From positions 62,001-126,000 of the forward strand of contig NZ_NIHE01000008.1 in NCBI RefSeq assembly GCF_002806995.1: a stretch of 64,000 nt of DNA, read 5' to 3'. The position numbers and the translations under genes were made by a program. Positions 1 through 8,341 of the stretch are shown here, piece after piece. The notes beneath the pieces are model-generated. The model was not told the DNA's origin and made no database searches. It saw only the letters and a list, made by a program, of their open reading frames with translations. Origin of the DNA: Confluentibacter lentus. GTDB lineage: Bacteria > Bacteroidota > Bacteroidia > Flavobacteriales > Flavobacteriaceae. Numbering within the stretch: position 1 is the first letter of the stretch; each line of letters starts with the position of its first letter.

Positions 1-91
1 AAGAATACTCAATTTTAGCGAGGTGGTCATCAATTCTGATTTCATATTGGCGTAAGAAATCATTGTCTATTAGTTCAGCAACATCAATCAT
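1..91 (-). CDS. GNAT-type N-acetyltransferase, N-terminal fragment (runs off window)
   Basis: Reading the minus strand from an ATG at 91-89 gives an uninterrupted frame into the window edge, beginning MIDVAELIDNDFLRQYEIRI and continuing with an acidic, YS-ending stretch. Small flavobacterial GNAT-like acetyltransferases (the YjdJ-like group) begin in this way, with a short strand carrying a 'DGHLAKIEY'-type segment; here it reads DDHLAKIEYS. Only about 30 codons are visible, so neither the acetyl-CoA loop nor the substrate can be judged. The gene diverges from the hydrolase that starts at 207. Confidence 0.5.
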   Translation of the reverse strand, partial: MIDVAELIDNDFLRQYEIRIDDHLAKIEYS

Positions 92-206
92 GGTATATGT
101 TTTTAATTAAATGGAATCTAAATAATGGAAGACTATTTTGTAGCTTTGCTATGCAAATATACAACAAAAAATCCTTAATAAAAAGGGTTATACCTGTTAA
201 AACCTT

Positions 207-878
207 ATGTATCAACCTATAATACATGTCTATTTCATGCCAGGTATGGCTGCCAGCCCTAAAATTTTTGAATACATTAAATTGCCAGAAAACCAATTTC
301 AAATTCATTATTTGGAGTGGTTGTTACCAGTTGATAACGAGTCTATTACAGGCTATGCTTTGCGTATATCAAAAAACATAAAACATGATAATGTGGCATT
401 AATTGGAGTGTCTTTTGGGGGTGTAATCGTTCAAGAAATCAGCAAACATATAAACCTTAGAAAATTAATTATCATTTCTAGCGTTAAATCATTATATGAA
501 TTACCAAAACACATGCAACTTGCAAAAATGACTATGGCTTATAAATTATTGCCCACACAATTAGTCGGTAATATAGATTTATTTGCCAAATATGCCTTTG
601 GAACTAATGTAACAAAGCGTTTGGACTTGTACAAAAAATATTTATCAGTTAATGATAGCCGTTATTTAAGTTGGGCTATTAAAAACATGATTTGTTGGAA
701 TCAAGAAGTGCCGAGTCCAGATATTATTCACATACACGGTGAAAATGATACGGTATTTCCCATTAAAAATATCAAGGATTGTATCACTATAAAAAATGGT
801 TCACATATCATGATTATTAATAAATACAAATGGTTTAATGAACATTTACCATCCTTAATTTTGGGAAACGAGCATTAA
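207..878 (+). CDS. alpha/beta hydrolase
   Basis: A 223-residue soluble alpha/beta-hydrolase. The nucleophile elbow GVSFGG places the catalytic serine at residue 69. GENDTVFP supplies a likely acid (Asp181) and NGSHIM the histidine (His200), in the order expected of the fold. There is no signal peptide, so it should be cytosolic. An early MPGM after the first strand resembles the oxyanion-hole HG motif, but with proline in place of histidine. Substrate unknown; esterase or thioesterase activity is the most that can be inferred. It lies 44 bases before the lytic transglycosylase in the same direction and may be co-transcribed. Confidence 0.75.
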   Translation: MYQPIIHVYFMPGMAASPKIFEYIKLPENQFQIHYLEWLLPVDNESITGYALRISKNIKHDNVALIGVSFGGVIVQEISKHINLRKLIIISSVKSLYELPKHMQLAKMTMAYKLLPTQLVGNIDLFAKYAFGTNVTKRLDLYKKYLSVNDSRYLSWAIKNMICWNQEVPSPDIIHIHGENDTVFPIKNIKDCITIKNGSHIMIINKYKWFNEHLPSLILGNEH

Positions 879-922
879 AACTTAAAATTATTTTTTTTAT
901 CTTTAAACAAAACTTATTAGTT

Positions 923-1843
923 ATGAAAATTATAGAGAGAACGTTGGCATTGGTAGGATTATTAAGTTTATGCGCCCTATTTGTATATGCCCTACAAGAT
1001 GCGCCAACCGATGAGAATTTCGAGAAACAACTCATCAACGATTATAACGTTTACGCGCTGCAAATACCAGATGAATTAAATTTTGCTGGAGAGCCCATGC
1101 CCCTTAAAGATCCAGACACCTATGAGCGCATGGACAGAGAATTGTTGGTAAACACGTATTGGCAATCAAACGCCTTGTTAATGTTTAAACGAGCCAAAAA
1201 ATACTTCCCAATTATAGAGCCTATACTTGAAAAACATGGGATTCCAGAAGACTTTAAATATTTAGCAGTTATTGAGAGCGGACTGACCAACGTGGTGTCA
1301 CCAGCAGGCGCAACAGGCGTTTGGCAAATCATGCCCGCTACTGGCAGGGAGAACGGCTTAGAGGTTAATGATAATGTTGATGAACGGTATAGTCTAGAAA
1401 AAGCTACTGAAGTTGCCTGTAAATATTTGAAAAAATCAAAACAAGATTTGGGTTCATGGACATTAGCTGCTGCTGCTTATAACGCTGGTAATGCAGGCGT
1501 TTCTAGACGTATGAAAGAACAAAATGTGAAGAGTTATTACGATTTGCTTTTAGGGGAAGAAACAGGACGCTATGTATTTAGGATTGTTGCTTTAAAGGAA
1601 ATTTTAACCAATCCAGATAAATATGGCTTTAATTTTAGGGAAAAAGATTTATACAATAATATCCCCACCTTTAAAGTTGAAGTGGATTCTTCGGTAACGG
1701 ATTTTACCAAATTTGCCGAAAAATATGGTATCAACTATAAAGTGCTGAAGCTGCACAACCCTTGGCTTAGAGATAGACATCTTATCAATAAAACTAGAAA
1801 AAAATATGTTATTGATATTCCTGAAAAAGGGTATTATAATTGA
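923..1843 (+). CDS. lytic transglycosylase (SLT domain) with C-terminal LysM-like region
   Basis: A 306-residue exported murein hydrolase that would cut the MurNAc-GlcNAc bond of peptidoglycan, leaving 1,6-anhydro ends. Residues 5-24 are a hydrophobic export signal or anchor. The SLT domain spans about 100-220 with catalytic Glu118 in AVIESGL, then GVWQIMPATG and AAYNAG, the three classical motifs. Residues about 255-300 look like a degenerate LysM-type wall-binding module ending in KKYVIDIP. The layout is MltD-like but shorter, with one LysM-like unit. It probably acts in wall turnover at the periplasmic face. Confidence 0.88.
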   Translation: MKIIERTLALVGLLSLCALFVYALQDAPTDENFEKQLINDYNVYALQIPDELNFAGEPMPLKDPDTYERMDRELLVNTYWQSNALLMFKRAKKYFPIIEPILEKHGIPEDFKYLAVIESGLTNVVSPAGATGVWQIMPATGRENGLEVNDNVDERYSLEKATEVACKYLKKSKQDLGSWTLAAAAYNAGNAGVSRRMKEQNVKSYYDLLLGEETGRYVFRIVALKEILTNPDKYGFNFREKDLYNNIPTFKVEVDSSVTDFTKFAEKYGINYKVLKLHNPWLRDRHLINKTRKKYVIDIPEKGYYN

Positions 1844-1864
1844 TATAACGTGCTTTAATTTTCT

Positions 1865-2755
1865 ATGGACATATTGAAAAAATTTATTTTACTATTTGTT
1901 GCTGTCTCTTTATTGTCTTGTGATAAAGATGATGTTCCTTTGAATGACAACTTAAAGTTAGAAAGCTATTATGCATTATACATGGATTATGGCCCTAATA
2001 TAGATCCACTTTATGGTTATGGAGGATACTACCCTCTAGTTCAACTTGAATATTCGAAAAATAAACTTGCCCAGCGAAAAGGGGATTTTCTGCTAAGTTT
2101 TAATAGTTTAGGTTATGTTTTTAATTCTAGTTTTCACGAAGATATAGTCGATGAATTATCGTATTCAAAAAATAAAATTATAATTGAAAAAAAATCATAT
2201 AATCCATCAATCGATAGATTGTATAACAGATTGAGAACAATAGATTTAAGTAATGATGGCCACATGATAAAAAAAACAATTTTAGAATTGGGCGCATCCG
2301 GAAATTTTAGTGATAAAGACACTGTTACCATTCAATATACCTATAACCAGAATAAATTATTGACTAAAGCTTATTTAACTAAGAAAATTAATTCTTCTAC
2401 CATTGGTAGACGGTTTTATGATAATTCTTTATATTATTATAATCAAAAAGATAATCTTGATAGTATAATTACTATCAGGCAGACTTATGAAGATATAGAT
2501 AAGAAGCTTATACCAATTCAGAAAATCGTTGAAGTTTTCAGTAATTACGATAATGCATCAAACCCAACAAAAAATCTTTTTATGTTTGATGAAACTTTTA
2601 AAAGATCATTATCAAAAAACAACTATGCATCTTATACAAATAGTGTTTATACCTATTCTAATGATGGAGTACTTAGCTCAACCCCTAGCTCATTATCAAG
2701 TAAGAATTGGACCTATGCATATGATGAGGAAGGAAATATCAGGCTTGGTTTATAA
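1865..2755 (+). CDS. hypothetical lipoprotein
   Basis: A 296-residue protein with a lipoprotein signal: a basic start, hydrophobic residues 7-17 and a LLSC lipobox with Cys19 followed by acidic residues (DKDD). The mature part is rich in Tyr, Asn and Ser, with repeated beta-strand stretches such as YTYNQNKLLTKAYL and a final YDEEGNIRL. This resembles the YD-like strands seen in many flavobacterial surface lipoproteins. I do not recognise a family. It ends 14 bases before the STING-like gene and is probably in the same transcript, but nothing in its sequence suggests a signalling role. Confidence 0.7.
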   Translation: MDILKKFILLFVAVSLLSCDKDDVPLNDNLKLESYYALYMDYGPNIDPLYGYGGYYPLVQLEYSKNKLAQRKGDFLLSFNSLGYVFNSSFHEDIVDELSYSKNKIIIEKKSYNPSIDRLYNRLRTIDLSNDGHMIKKTILELGASGNFSDKDTVTIQYTYNQNKLLTKAYLTKKINSSTIGRRFYDNSLYYYNQKDNLDSIITIRQTYEDIDKKLIPIQKIVEVFSNYDNASNPTKNLFMFDETFKRSLSKNNYASYTNSVYTYSNDGVLSSTPSSLSSKNWTYAYDEEGNIRLGL

Positions 2756-2769
2756 CAAAGTTTTATATA

Positions 2770-3441
2770 ATGAAATTAAGTTTTAAGTTTTTTCCAATTA
2801 AGGACTTATTTTATTCTGTTGTTCCAACAGCAGGTACTTATGGTGGTTATTTGCAAGGCATTGCTCCAGAGTTTTTTCCAAATATGTGGGTTGCCATTGT
2901 TATAGGTCTTATTTTATCTATTATTTTAGCGCTGGTCTTTTATTATGAAAATGTAAAAGCCTATAAAAAGTCGCTTGCCGAAATTCTAGCAACAGGCTAT
3001 TTTATGAATTTTACGGGAAGGTTAGGGAAGTTGCTTAAAACAAAAACACCGATACATTTTTCATTTCCAGATGGCAGTATTAAAACGTTTACATCGGATG
3101 CCATACGGGTGGAAATTGGTATGCCAGTCAGTTTAGCATCCCTTAATGCTTATAGTGAAAAAGTAGAAATGAATTCTGATATTGTATATGTTAGGGAACA
3201 AACCTCTAGTGAACCCTTTTGGATCCGTGCTAATGTTGAAGATAACAAGCTAATTATATATGAGTTTCCCAGAACCTTGTTTTCCATATCAAGATATATG
3301 AAAGAAGATTTTACGGATGTAGCCAAAGCCGAAAAAAACTCTAAAAGAATTTATGCTTTCTTCCATGATAAAATTAACCAGCTTAGAATTGAATACTCCA
3401 GTGAAATTTCAAATGGTAAGTTGAATTTTATATCTATCTAA
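2770..3441 (+). CDS. membrane-anchored STING-like cyclic-dinucleotide receptor (TM-STING)
   Basis: A 223-residue protein. Residues about 38-60 form a strong transmembrane helix, with a weaker hydrophobic stretch before it, followed by a cytosolic domain of about 155 residues. That domain starts with a GYFMNF motif (76-81) at the end of a connecting helix and carries YEFPRTL at 164-170, then a terminal amphipathic helix. Bacterial STING domains, as I remember them, have a GYF-x-NF helix and a Y-D-x-P-T-T-L segment around the conserved acidic guanine-contact residue. The order, spacing and size fit, with Glu165 in place of Asp and Arg168 in place of the first Thr. STING dimers bind c-di-GMP or a related CD-NTase product. 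No CD-NTase is adjacent, which is unusual. The call rests on motif memory; an uncharacterised membrane protein is the alternative. Confidence 0.62.
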   Translation: MKLSFKFFPIKDLFYSVVPTAGTYGGYLQGIAPEFFPNMWVAIVIGLILSIILALVFYYENVKAYKKSLAEILATGYFMNFTGRLGKLLKTKTPIHFSFPDGSIKTFTSDAIRVEIGMPVSLASLNAYSEKVEMNSDIVYVREQTSSEPFWIRANVEDNKLIIYEFPRTLFSISRYMKEDFTDVAKAEKNSKRIYAFFHDKINQLRIEYSSEISNGKLNFISI

Positions 3442-3454
3442 AAGTAAATTAAGA

Positions 3455-4030
3455 CTATCCTCTCTTTTTCTGTGCTCTAATGGAGCCTCCAGCACCAAAA
3501 TGTTGATTTGGCATTTGGGCACGTTTCATGTTCTCTTTCATCATTTTTATCTGGTCGGTCAACATGCCTTGTTTATCCAATTTTTGGGCTTCAGAGAGCA
3601 ATTTTTCAGCTTCTATTTTTCTGCGTTTAGAAAAGGCAATACCAGATAAATTCAATTTTGCCATCGCCAAATCGTGGTTCATGGATAATCCCAATTCCAC
3701 TGCCTTCTTAAAATATTTTTCGGCTTCATTCATATTGGTTTGAGATACCATAATCCCGTGCAAATAATTAAAATACCCTTGTTGTTTTTTTACAAGTGCA
3801 GATTCTGGGTTTTTAATCTTGTCCAGCCATTTTTTGGCACCTTGGAAATCTTGTTTACGCAATCTTAAAAATGCTAAAAGGATAAATTCATTTTTAAAAT
3901 ATAAAAACACAAAAATTAATGATAGTAATATAAGCATGATGCCATTGCCAATATTGTTTTCTGTAAATTGATATACTGCATATGCATTAATAGCAGCTAC
4001 AATAATGAGTTTTATAATTTTATTGTACAT
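3455..4030 (-). CDS. membrane protein with TPR-like helical repeats
   Basis: A 191-residue protein with two N-terminal transmembrane helices (about 5-23 and 28-46) in a hairpin, then a cytosolic helical region with TPR-like pairs. AEKYFKKAVELGLSMNHD and the following LAMAKLNLSGIAFSKRR have the TPR spacing. The C-terminus is basic (RAQKKRG). The start overlaps the end of the upstream DUF6263-type gene by 11 bases, pointing to translational coupling. It converges on the STING-like gene with only 13 bases between the stops. Function unknown; a scaffold at the inner membrane is an inference. Confidence 0.6.
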   Translation of the reverse strand: MYNKIIKLIIVAAINAYAVYQFTENNIGNGIMLILLSLIFVFLYFKNEFILLAFLRLRKQDFQGAKKWLDKIKNPESALVKKQQGYFNYLHGIMVSQTNMNEAEKYFKKAVELGLSMNHDLAMAKLNLSGIAFSKRRKIEAEKLLSEAQKLDKQGMLTDQIKMMKENMKRAQMPNQHFGAGGSIRAQKKRG

Positions 4031-4919
4031 GTTTAATTGTTTTATAGGTTGTAGTCGATGTTATAGTGGTTGGTATGTCCATGTCTTCCATTTGTGTCAT
4101 TACTGAAACGCCTTTGGCCGTTTGTTTCACGACCATGTCTTTAATGAATCCAGATGTTTTACTAGCGGTTAATTTGGTTTGTTGTTTGCCAGTTAATGTC
4201 ATAGATAGGTTTTCTTGCTTAGTAGACATGGTAATATCGCTATTGGCACTCAATTCCAATGTTTTTTCGGTTATGGCATCCAGCTTCCAAGTGTTTTTAG
4301 CATCCAAAGTACCTTTGTAATGATTAACCCAAGTGTCGCCTATCTTTACTTTTTTATTCGGGTAAATAAAAGTCATCTGTTCAAAACTCTGAGCTAAACT
4401 TTTGTTCCCGAATTCCTTTTTCATGCTTTCCACCATGACTTGTTTTGTGAGTTCATCAGAAATTCCAGCCTTAGATATCATTTTAGTAATCATTTTTTCT
4501 GTTCCAGAAACAGATTTTATTCTACCGTTTTTAAGCAATTCCATTTTTAATTTGGCACCAATCATTCCTGAAAAAACTTGGGCTTGGATATCATCTTTTG
4601 AAATACTATTTTTTGTGTCAATATTATTAACTTCTCCATAAATATTGGAAGTTGTTATCATTTTAAATCGATCAAAATTAAAATTAATAATATACGTACT
4701 ATCGGTTTTTTGTGAAACAACAAACGTATAATCAGCTTCAATGATGTTTTTCAACTCGTGTTTTGTCCCATCCAACTCTTGGATAATATCTTGCGTTGCT
4801 TTTTGAAATACAGTCATGCTATCGCCGACCTTTAAATGATATTCTAGGATGTTTTGAGCAGATACAACATGAGAGAATAGGGCTGTAAACAGCAATATTC
4901 CCTTAAAAAAAACAGACAT
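4020..4919 (-). CDS. exported DUF6263-type protein of unknown function
   Basis: Taken from the second methionine, which begins a standard signal peptide (MSVFFKGILLFTALFSHVVS, cleavage near SAQN); an in-frame ATG nine codons upstream is less likely. The mature protein of about 280 residues is beta-rich, with KVGDSMTVFQKATQDI near the start and a late IGDTWVNHYKGTLDAK. This is the pattern of flavobacterial DUF6263 proteins, thought to be periplasmic or outer-membrane facing. It is first in a two-gene operon with the TPR membrane protein, whose start lies within its last codons. No enzyme motif seen. Confidence 0.62.
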   Translation of the reverse strand: MSVFFKGILLFTALFSHVVSAQNILEYHLKVGDSMTVFQKATQDIIQELDGTKHELKNIIEADYTFVVSQKTDSTYIINFNFDRFKMITTSNIYGEVNNIDTKNSISKDDIQAQVFSGMIGAKLKMELLKNGRIKSVSGTEKMITKMISKAGISDELTKQVMVESMKKEFGNKSLAQSFEQMTFIYPNKKVKIGDTWVNHYKGTLDAKNTWKLDAITEKTLELSANSDITMSTKQENLSMTLTGKQQTKLTASKTSGFIKDMVVKQTAKGVSVMTQMEDMDIPTTITSTTTYKTIKHVQ

Positions 4920-5077
4920 TGATTTGATTTTGCTTTCGGTGTACAAAGAAACTAAATTTTTATGGAAAGAACTATATAGGTTTTTAACAAAAATGAGGGG
5001 ATTAACATAATTAAATACGGGTGTTTGGTGTTGAATTTTAAAATTTCATCAATAAAAAAATATTTTTAAAATAAGGT

Positions 5078-5107
5078 TTGTCAAAGTAAAAACTCTTTGT
5101 ATATTTG
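5078..5107 (+). promoter_or_regulatory. rpmH promoter (Bacteroidota type)
   Basis: TTG at 5078-5080, a 19-base spacer, then TATATTTG at 5100-5107. Both boxes and the spacing match the Bacteroidota primary sigma consensus (TTG, 17-23 bases, TAnnTTTG). The start site would fall near 5112-5115, leaving a leader of about 55 bases before rpmH. Confidence 0.8.
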
Positions 5108-5169
5108 CCCCCAGTTTTGGAGAAACACCATATAGATAAATACAATACAGATTTTAAAGATATAAGACA

Positions 5170-5331
5170 ATGAGTAAAAGAACATTTCAGCCATCAAAAA
5201 GAAAGAGAAGAAACAAGCATGGTTTTAGAGAAAGAATGGCTTCTGCCAATGGAAGAAAAGTGCTTGCTCGTAGAAGAGCTAAAGGCAGAAAAAAATTGTC
5301 TGTGTCATCGGAGTCAAGACATAAAAAATAA
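5170..5331 (+). CDS. rpmH: 50S ribosomal protein L34
   Basis: A 53-codon gene. The product begins [20 protein letters not shown], then [20 protein letters not shown] and a basic tail. This is the complete L34 signature ([28 protein letters not shown]), slightly longer than the 44-46 residues of many bacteria because of a short C-terminal extension ([12 protein letters not shown]). It binds 23S rRNA in the large subunit. It has its own well-formed promoter and terminator, so it appears monocistronic here, with no rnpA next to it. Confidence 0.95.
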   Translation: MSKRTFQPSKRKRRNKHGFRERMASANGRKVLARRRAKGRKKLSVSSESRHKK

Positions 5332-5353
5332 TGATTAACAATTGTTAATATTT

Positions 5354-5387
5354 AAAAGGTGTTACTTAAGTGTAATGCCTTTTTTTA
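5354..5387 (+). terminator. rpmH intrinsic terminator
   Basis: Stem AGGTGTTAC (5357-5365) pairs with GTAATGCCT (5372-5380), including two G-U pairs, around a 6-base loop. A-rich sequence flanks it on the left and a T-run (5381-5386) follows on the right. Confidence 0.7.
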
Positions 5388-5443
5388 TGTCTGCTAATGC
5401 CTATTTTTGTAACATATTGTAATACACTATTTAAACATTAAAA

Positions 5444-8296
5444 ATGCCTAAAAATTCACAACTAAAATCTATTTTAATTATTGGTTCAGGTCCTATTGTT
5501 ATTGGACAAGCGTGCGAATTTGATTATTCGGGAACTCAAGCTTTAAGATCGCTTAAGGAAGATGGAATTGAAACCATCCTTATAAATTCCAATCCGGCAA
5601 CTATCATGACCGATCCAGCGATGGCCGATCATGTGTATTTGCTTCCGCTTACCACCAAATCAATTATTAAAATCCTCAAAGAACATCCACAAATTGATGC
5701 CGTTTTACCAACCATGGGAGGACAAACAGCCTTAAATTTATGTATTGAAGCTGATGAAAAAGGTATCTGGAAAGATTTTAATGTCGCTATTATTGGTGTC
5801 GATATTGATGCCATAAATATTACTGAAGACAGAGAGAAATTTAGGGAATTGATGCTTAAAATAGGTATCCCAATGGCGCCACAAGCCACAGCGACGTCTT
5901 ACTTAAAAGGTAAAGAAATTGCTCAGGAATTCGGATTTCCTTTAATAATTAGAGCTTCTTTTACTTTGGGTGGAGCTGGTGCTTCTTTTGTGCATAGAGA
6001 AGAGGATTTTGATGAGTTATTAACGCGTGGATTAGAGGTTTCTCCAATTCATGAGGTTATGATTGATAAAGCTTTAATTGGTTGGAAAGAATATGAGTTA
6101 GAGTTACTTAGGGATTCTAATGACAACGTGGTTATTATCTGTTCCATAGAAAATATGGATCCGATAGGCATTCATACAGGAGATTCCATTACGGTTGCTC
6201 CAGCTATGACATTAAGTGATAGAACCTACCAAAAAATGCGTGATATGGCCATCCACATGATGCGTAGCATTGGTGATTTTGCTGGCGGATGTAACGTGCA
6301 ATTTGCTGTATCTCCAGATGAAAAAGAAGATATTATTGCTATTGAAATTAATCCTCGTGTATCTCGTTCTTCAGCTTTGGCAAGTAAGGCGACTGGATAT
6401 CCAATTGCAAAAATTGCCGCGAAATTGGCATTAGGATATCATTTAGACGAACTTCAAAATCAAATTACAAAATCGACTTCAGCATTATTTGAACCGACTT
6501 TAGATTACGTTATTGTAAAAATACCACGTTGGAATTTTGACAAATTTGAAGGTTCTGATAGAACGTTGGGACTTCAAATGAAATCCGTTGGAGAAGTGAT
6601 GGGTATTGGTCGTTCTTTCCAAGAAGCGCTTCATAAAGCAACCCAATCTTTGGAAATTAAACGAAATGGCTTAGGAGCAGATGGCAAAGAAAATAAAGAT
6701 TACAACCAAATTATAGAAAAGCTTACCAATGCATCATGGGATCGGGTTTTCATTATTTATGATGCCATTGCTATGGGAATTCCGTTAAGCCGAATTCACG
6801 AAATCACTAAAATTGATATGTGGTTTTTAAAGCAGTACGAAGAATTATTCCTGTTGCAAAAAGAGATTTCGACATATAAAATTGATACCATTCAAAAAGA
6901 CTTATTGCTTGAAGCGAAACAAAAAGGGTATGGTGACCGACAAATTGCGCATATGCTGGGTTGTTTGGAAAGTCAGGTTTACAACAAGCGTGAAGAATTT
7001 GGTGTGAATCGTGTTTATAAATTGGTTGATACTTGTGCAGCGGAATTTAAAGCGCAAACACCTTATTACTATTCCACTTTTGAAAGTGATATGGAAACTG
7101 CTGATGGTAAACGATATGCAGATAATGAAAGTGTGGTTACCGATAAGAAAAAAGTCATTGTTTTAGGCTCGGGACCAAACCGCATCGGACAAGGAATTGA
7201 ATTTGATTATTGCTGTGTTCACGGAGTTTTAGCAGCTGCTGAATGTGGCTATGAAACCATCATGATTAACTGTAATCCCGAAACGGTTTCAACAGATTTT
7301 GATATTGCCGATAAACTATATTTCGAGCCTGTATTTTGGGAGCATATTTATGATATCATAAAACATGAAAAACCAGAAGGTGTTATTGTTCAGTTAGGTG
7401 GACAAACGGCTTTAAAACTTGCTGAAAAATTAACCAAATATGGTGTTAAAATTATCGGAACCAGCTTTGAATCCTTGGATTTGGCCGAAGATAGAGGACA
7501 TTTTTCTAACTTATTGAAAGAAAATAACATTCCTTATCCGCAATTTGATATTGCGACCACAGCAGATGAAGCTTCGGCGATTGCTGATGTGTTGGATTTC
7601 CCAATTTTGGTAAGACCTTCTTATGTGCTTGGTGGACAAGGCATGAAAATCGTCATCAACAAACAAGATTTAGAAAAGCATGTGGTAGATTTGTTGAGCC
7701 AAATGCCAGGAAATCAATTGCTGTTAGATCATTATTTAGAAGGTGCGATAGAAGCTGAGGCTGATGCTATTTGCGATGGTGAAGATGTTTACATAATAGG
7801 TATCATGGAACACATTGAACCATGTGGTATCCATTCCGGTGATAGTAATGCCATGTTGCCACCATTCAATTTGGGCGATTTGGTGATGCAGCAAATAAAA
7901 GACCACACCAAGAAAATTGCCTTGGCATTGAATACGGTTGGTTTAATAAATATCCAATTCGCCATTAAAGACGATTTAGTTTATATTATTGAAGCGAATC
8001 CAAGAGCCTCGCGAACCGTACCATTTATTGCAAAAGCATACGGCGAACCTTATGTAAACTATGCTACGAAAGTGATGTTGGGTGATAAGAAAGTAAAAGA
8101 TTTTAATTTCAACCCACAATTACAGGGATATGCCATTAAGCAGCCTGTATTTTCGTTTGATAAATTCCATAATGTCAATAAGAAACTGGGGCCTGAGATG
8201 AAGAGTACTGGAGAAAGCATTTTGTTTATCGATAGCTTAAAGGACGATGAGTTTTACGAGCTGTATTCCAGACGAAAAATGTATCTTAATAAATAA
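5444..8296 (+). CDS. carB: carbamoyl-phosphate synthase large subunit
   Basis: A 950-residue ATP-dependent enzyme making carbamoyl phosphate from glutamine-derived ammonia and bicarbonate for pyrimidine and arginine synthesis. Both ATP-grasp halves are present: the first with GSGPIVIGQACEFDYSGTQA at residue 14 on, the second with GSGPNRIGQGIEFDYCCVHG near 575. NPRVSRSSALASKATG and NPRASRTVPFIAKAYG mark the two metal/ATP sites. The protein stops just after GPEMKSTGE, so the C-terminal MGS-like allosteric domain (about 120 residues in E. coli, total 1073) is absent. No carA is adjacent; the glutaminase subunit must be elsewhere. A terminator follows directly. Confidence 0.97.
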   Translation: MPKNSQLKSILIIGSGPIVIGQACEFDYSGTQALRSLKEDGIETILINSNPATIMTDPAMADHVYLLPLTTKSIIKILKEHPQIDAVLPTMGGQTALNLCIEADEKGIWKDFNVAIIGVDIDAINITEDREKFRELMLKIGIPMAPQATATSYLKGKEIAQEFGFPLIIRASFTLGGAGASFVHREEDFDELLTRGLEVSPIHEVMIDKALIGWKEYELELLRDSNDNVVIICSIENMDPIGIHTGDSITVAPAMTLSDRTYQKMRDMAIHMMRSIGDFAGGCNVQFAVSPDEKEDIIAIEINPRVSRSSALASKATGYPIAKIAAKLALGYHLDELQNQITKSTSALFEPTLDYVIVKIPRWNFDKFEGSDRTLGLQMKSVGEVMGIGRSFQEALHKATQSLEIKRNGLGADGKENKDYNQIIEKLTNASWDRVFIIYDAIAMGIPLSRIHEITKIDMWFLKQYEELFLLQKEISTYKIDTIQKDLLLEAKQKGYGDRQIAHMLGCLESQVYNKREEFGVNRVYKLVDTCAAEFKAQTPYYYSTFESDMETADGKRYADNESVVTDKKKVIVLGSGPNRIGQGIEFDYCCVHGVLAAAECGYETIMINCNPETVSTDFDIADKLYFEPVFWEHIYDIIKHEKPEGVIVQLGGQTALKLAEKLTKYGVKIIGTSFESLDLAEDRGHFSNLLKENNIPYPQFDIATTADEASAIADVLDFPILVRPSYVLGGQGMKIVINKQDLEKHVVDLLSQMPGNQLLLDHYLEGAIEAEADAICDGEDVYIIGIMEHIEPCGIHSGDSNAMLPPFNLGDLVMQQIKDHTKKIALALNTVGLINIQFAIKDDLVYIIEANPRASRTVPFIAKAYGEPYVNYATKVMLGDKKVKDFNFNPQLQGYAIKQPVFSFDKFHNVNKKLGPEMKSTGESILFIDSLKDDEFYELYSRRKMYLNK

Positions 8297-8326
8297 AAAA
8301 AATGCCGCAATTAGCGGCATTTTTTA
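8297..8326 (+). terminator. carB terminator
   Basis: AATGCCGC (8301-8308), loop AATTA, GCGGCATT (8314-8321), with an A-run before and a T-run after. A perfect 8-bp GC-rich stem extended by A-T pairs. It can act in both directions, serving carB and the convergent thioesterase operon. Confidence 0.9.
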
Positions 8327-8341
8327 TTAGCTATTAAAATT

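Noticed and set aside
84-308. Minus-strand frame across the start of the hydrolase gene
   Set aside because: It overlaps the alpha/beta-hydrolase on the opposite strand, shows no family features, and the partial GNAT gene with a good start explains the left edge better.
2529-2786. Plus-strand frame inside the lipoprotein gene
   Set aside because: It is a shifted frame of the lipoprotein gene with low-complexity composition; the lipoprotein frame has a proper signal and full length.
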